Below, in pieces: positions 6,200 to 7,608 of a DNA stretch of 7,608 nt. Every line of letters starts with the position of its first letter. Within the stretch, counting starts at the first letter, position 1. This DNA comes from FEN-987 sp035524675 (GTDB lineage: Archaea; Thermoproteota; Bathyarchaeia; 40CM-2-53-6), in NCBI GenBank assembly GCA_035524675.1, contig DATKOK010000007.1:1-7608 (forward strand), given 5' to 3'. The translations under genes and the position numbers were made by a program. The notes under the pieces are model-generated. The model was not told the origin of the DNA. It did not search any database and saw only the letters and a program-made list of their open reading frames with translations.

Positions 6200-6206
6200 C
6201 TTCCTT
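6200..6206 (-). promoter_or_regulatory. Shine-Dalgarno AAGGAAG for the AAA-associated domain gene
   Basis: Minus-strand AAGGAAG overlaps the ATPase stop TAA (6205-6207) and ends seven bases before the TTG at 6192. It favours the TTG start and coupling of the two genes. Confidence 0.6.
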
Positions 6207-7005
6207 ATGTTAGGAGTTCATAGAGCCTATCGATCCAAGAGAAGAACTGCTCGGATTTCTTGTTCCGCGGTCGGGGGAGATCAATTCGTAATTCGCCAAC
6301 AACGTGGGCTGGTCGTGAAGATAAAACAATTACTCGATCTGAGAGTTCGACGATTTCTTCCACGTTATGACTGACCATAATGACCGTCTGTATTGGAGAT
6401 GAGGCGTTTATCAGGAGTGAGTAGATTTCTTTTCGCAAGTGATCTGCCGTTATGTTGTCAATGGAATTGAAGGGTTCATCCATCAAAAGTACTTGAGGTT
6501 CGATGGCGAGCGCTCGGGCGATTCCCACGCGTTGCTTCATGCCACCGGAGAGTTCTCCTGGATAGACGTTCTCGAACCCTTTGAGTCCAGTATCTTCCAG
6601 AACGCGAATACACCGTTCTCTCTTCGCTTGGTCGCTAAGGTCATGGTGGGAAGAGAGGCCAAACAAGATGTTTTCAAGAGCGGTCCGCCATGGTAAGAGA
6701 ACAAAATTCTGAAAAATCATTGAAACTTCTTCGCGGGGTTTCACAATCTCGGAGTTACGAAACGTCACAACTCCCCCAGTAGGCTTGGTGAGTCCTGCTA
6801 TGATGCGCAGAAGAGTGGATTTTCCGCATCCTGAAGGACCAGTGATCACCACAAATTCATCTCTTCTGGCGTCCATCGATACGTCAACCAGGACCGGCAT
6901 CTGTTCATGTTCTTTCCGAAAATCAAGGCTAACATGTTGAACGCTGATTATGGGCTCTGTGAAGTTCCGGAATGGACTATCCGTTGCCTCCGGCGCCTGA
7001 GTCAT
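6205..7005 (-). CDS. ABC transporter ATPase, nitrate/sulfonate/taurine (NrtD/SsuB/TauB) type
   Basis: This is the ATP-hydrolysing subunit of an importer for small anions or sulfonates. The 266 residues contain Walker A GPSGCGKST (56-64), the Q-loop at FQN (98-100) followed by FVLLPWRTALENI, the signature LSGGMKQR (152-159), Walker B VLLMDEPF (172-179), a D-loop NSIDN (180-184) in place of the more usual SALD, and the switch His in VSHNVEE (H213). All catalytic parts are present. The FVLLPWRTALENI segment is typical of this family. It lacks the C-terminal extension found in many archaeal relatives; that domain is the next gene. The ATG at 7005 has GGAG eight bases upstream. The permease gene ends 34 bases before it, giving a permease-ATPase-domain operon. 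The substrate cannot be told from the ATPase; no binding protein is in the window. Confidence 0.95.
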   Translation of the reverse strand: MTQAPEATDSPFRNFTEPIISVQHVSLDFRKEHEQMPVLVDVSMDARRDEFVVITGPSGCGKSTLLRIIAGLTKPTGGVVTFRNSEIVKPREEVSMIFQNFVLLPWRTALENILFGLSSHHDLSDQAKRERCIRVLEDTGLKGFENVYPGELSGGMKQRVGIARALAIEPQVLLMDEPFNSIDNITADHLRKEIYSLLINASSPIQTVIMVSHNVEEIVELSDRVIVLSSRPAHVVGELRIDLPRPRNKKSEQFFSWIDRLYELLT

Positions 7006-7039
7006 ACACTGAGCTCCAACGAAGGTTCTTAGTTCGAAC

Positions 7040-7608
7040 TCACCGGTTATATGTATACTTCTTCGTCACGTAGTTGTATACTCGACGCCATACAGTCAGG
7101 TTGAAGACCAGTATGAGCAGTGTCATGGTTACAATTGAGAGTGTAAGCATCAGTAAATCACCTTGGTTTGTTGCAATTGTGATAGTTTTTCCTATCCCCA
7201 ATCTGACTTGCGTCATCGGTTGACTATTCTGTCCAGTAGTGAAATATTCAGCAACAATTAGCGAGTTCCAGGCCGCCCCGATCGCCGTAATCGAACCTGT
7301 GACGAACGCCGTCATTGTTGAAGGTATGTAAATGTCGAGCCATGCCTCTCGTCGCGATACGTGTAGAATCTTCGCTAAATCGAGGTAATCCGCTGGTAGA
7401 GTTCTGAGTCCAGCCATCACGTCGAATATGATATACCAGATCATCGCGATGAAGATAATCATCGCTGCCACGAGTTCTCCCGAGCCCATGAAGAGAGCCA
7501 CTATGAGCGGCAAAAGAGCAGGTGCTGGGATTGATGAAATGACCTCCAGAACGGGGGAGACCGTATCGTAGAGTTTCATTCTAAGAGAGATGACGATCCC
7601 TAGAGGTA
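7040..7608 (-). CDS. ABC transporter permease, C-terminal part (5' end outside window), anion/sulfonate type
   Basis: The frame is open through the right edge: residues PLGIVISLR precede the ATG at 7579, so that ATG is internal and the gene is partial, with about 188 residues visible. SSIPAPALLPLIVALFMGSGE is typical of NrtB/SsuC/TauC-type permeases. The cytoplasmic coupling loop (EAA region) is at SRREAWLDIYIPSTMTAFVTG, where it meets the ATPase. Four membrane helices are visible. The end of the protein (AAWNSLIVAEYF, then GIGKTITIATNQGDLLML, TVWRRVYNYVTKKY) resembles the last half of duplicated anion-transport permeases (COG4986 as I recall), so the full protein may hold two permease domains. 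The small anion it carries (nitrate, sulfonate, bicarbonate or another) is not determined by this fragment. Confidence 0.92.
   Translation of the reverse strand, partial: PLGIVISLRMKLYDTVSPVLEVISSIPAPALLPLIVALFMGSGELVAAMIIFIAMIWYIIFDVMAGLRTLPADYLDLAKILHVSRREAWLDIYIPSTMTAFVTGSITAIGAAWNSLIVAEYFTTGQNSQPMTQVRLGIGKTITIATNQGDLLMLTLSIVTMTLLILVFNLTVWRRVYNYVTKKYTYNR

Noticed and set aside
6439..6696. Plus-strand open frame opposite the ABC ATPase
   Set aside because: It covers the signature and Walker B coding region of the ATPase in antisense and shows no family features.
7031..7040. Palindrome AGTTCGAACT between permease and ATPase genes
   Set aside because: Its TTCGAA core occurs several times in the window, including inside coding regions, and the spot is inside an operon, so chance is likely.

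Overview
This window looks like a chromosomal segment of an archaeon. The strongest evidence is a small subunit P (Rpo12) of archaeal RNA polymerase near the left end. An archaeal-style TatA and a six-helix TatC, TATA-like boxes a short distance upstream of several starts, and weak or absent Shine-Dalgarno sites at the first genes of units all agree. Base composition is close to even. A lineage within Thermoproteota (Nitrososphaeria or Bathyarchaeia type) is my guess from overall protein flavour; the sequence does not prove it. No RNA gene, insertion sequence, CRISPR array or prophage piece was seen, and the window is densely coding.

Left edge (1-500, plus strand): the C-terminal end of a class I/II aminotransferase, followed by rpoP. 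All other genes are on the minus strand and meet rpoP tail to tail with one base between stop codons.

Metal block (502-4251, minus strand, transcribed right to left): first a soluble protein made of three copies of the cytoplasmic metal-binding domain of cation diffusion facilitators, with no membrane part; then an MgtA-type P3B ATPase; then a 99-residue three-helix membrane protein of unknown function whose ribosome site overlaps the ATPase stop. The conserved ATPase N-terminus lies in an open frame with no ATG, GTG or TTG start, which suggests a one-base frameshift (or sequencing error) or a non-standard start.

Tat block (4340-5583, minus strand): tatA then tatC, the core of the twin-arginine export system. 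TatC carries an added C-terminal four-cysteine zinc ribbon and has Thr where a conserved transmembrane Glu is usual. TatA carries a SAP/HeH-like tail. An 8-bp inverted repeat sits between the two genes.

ABC block (5674 to right edge, minus strand): the C-terminal part of a permease of the nitrate/sulfonate/taurine type (probably the duplicated-permease form), its ATPase, and a separately encoded AAA-associated C-terminal domain protein that in many relatives is fused to the ATPase. The substrate-binding protein and the rest of the permease lie beyond the window.

The most unusual items are the stand-alone triple CDF C-terminal domain protein beside a P-type ATPase, the palindrome in front of it, the zinc-ribbon TatC, and the unresolved ATPase N-terminus. 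None is proof of a new system, but the first two together make a testable candidate for a cytosolic metal sensor or metal carrier module.
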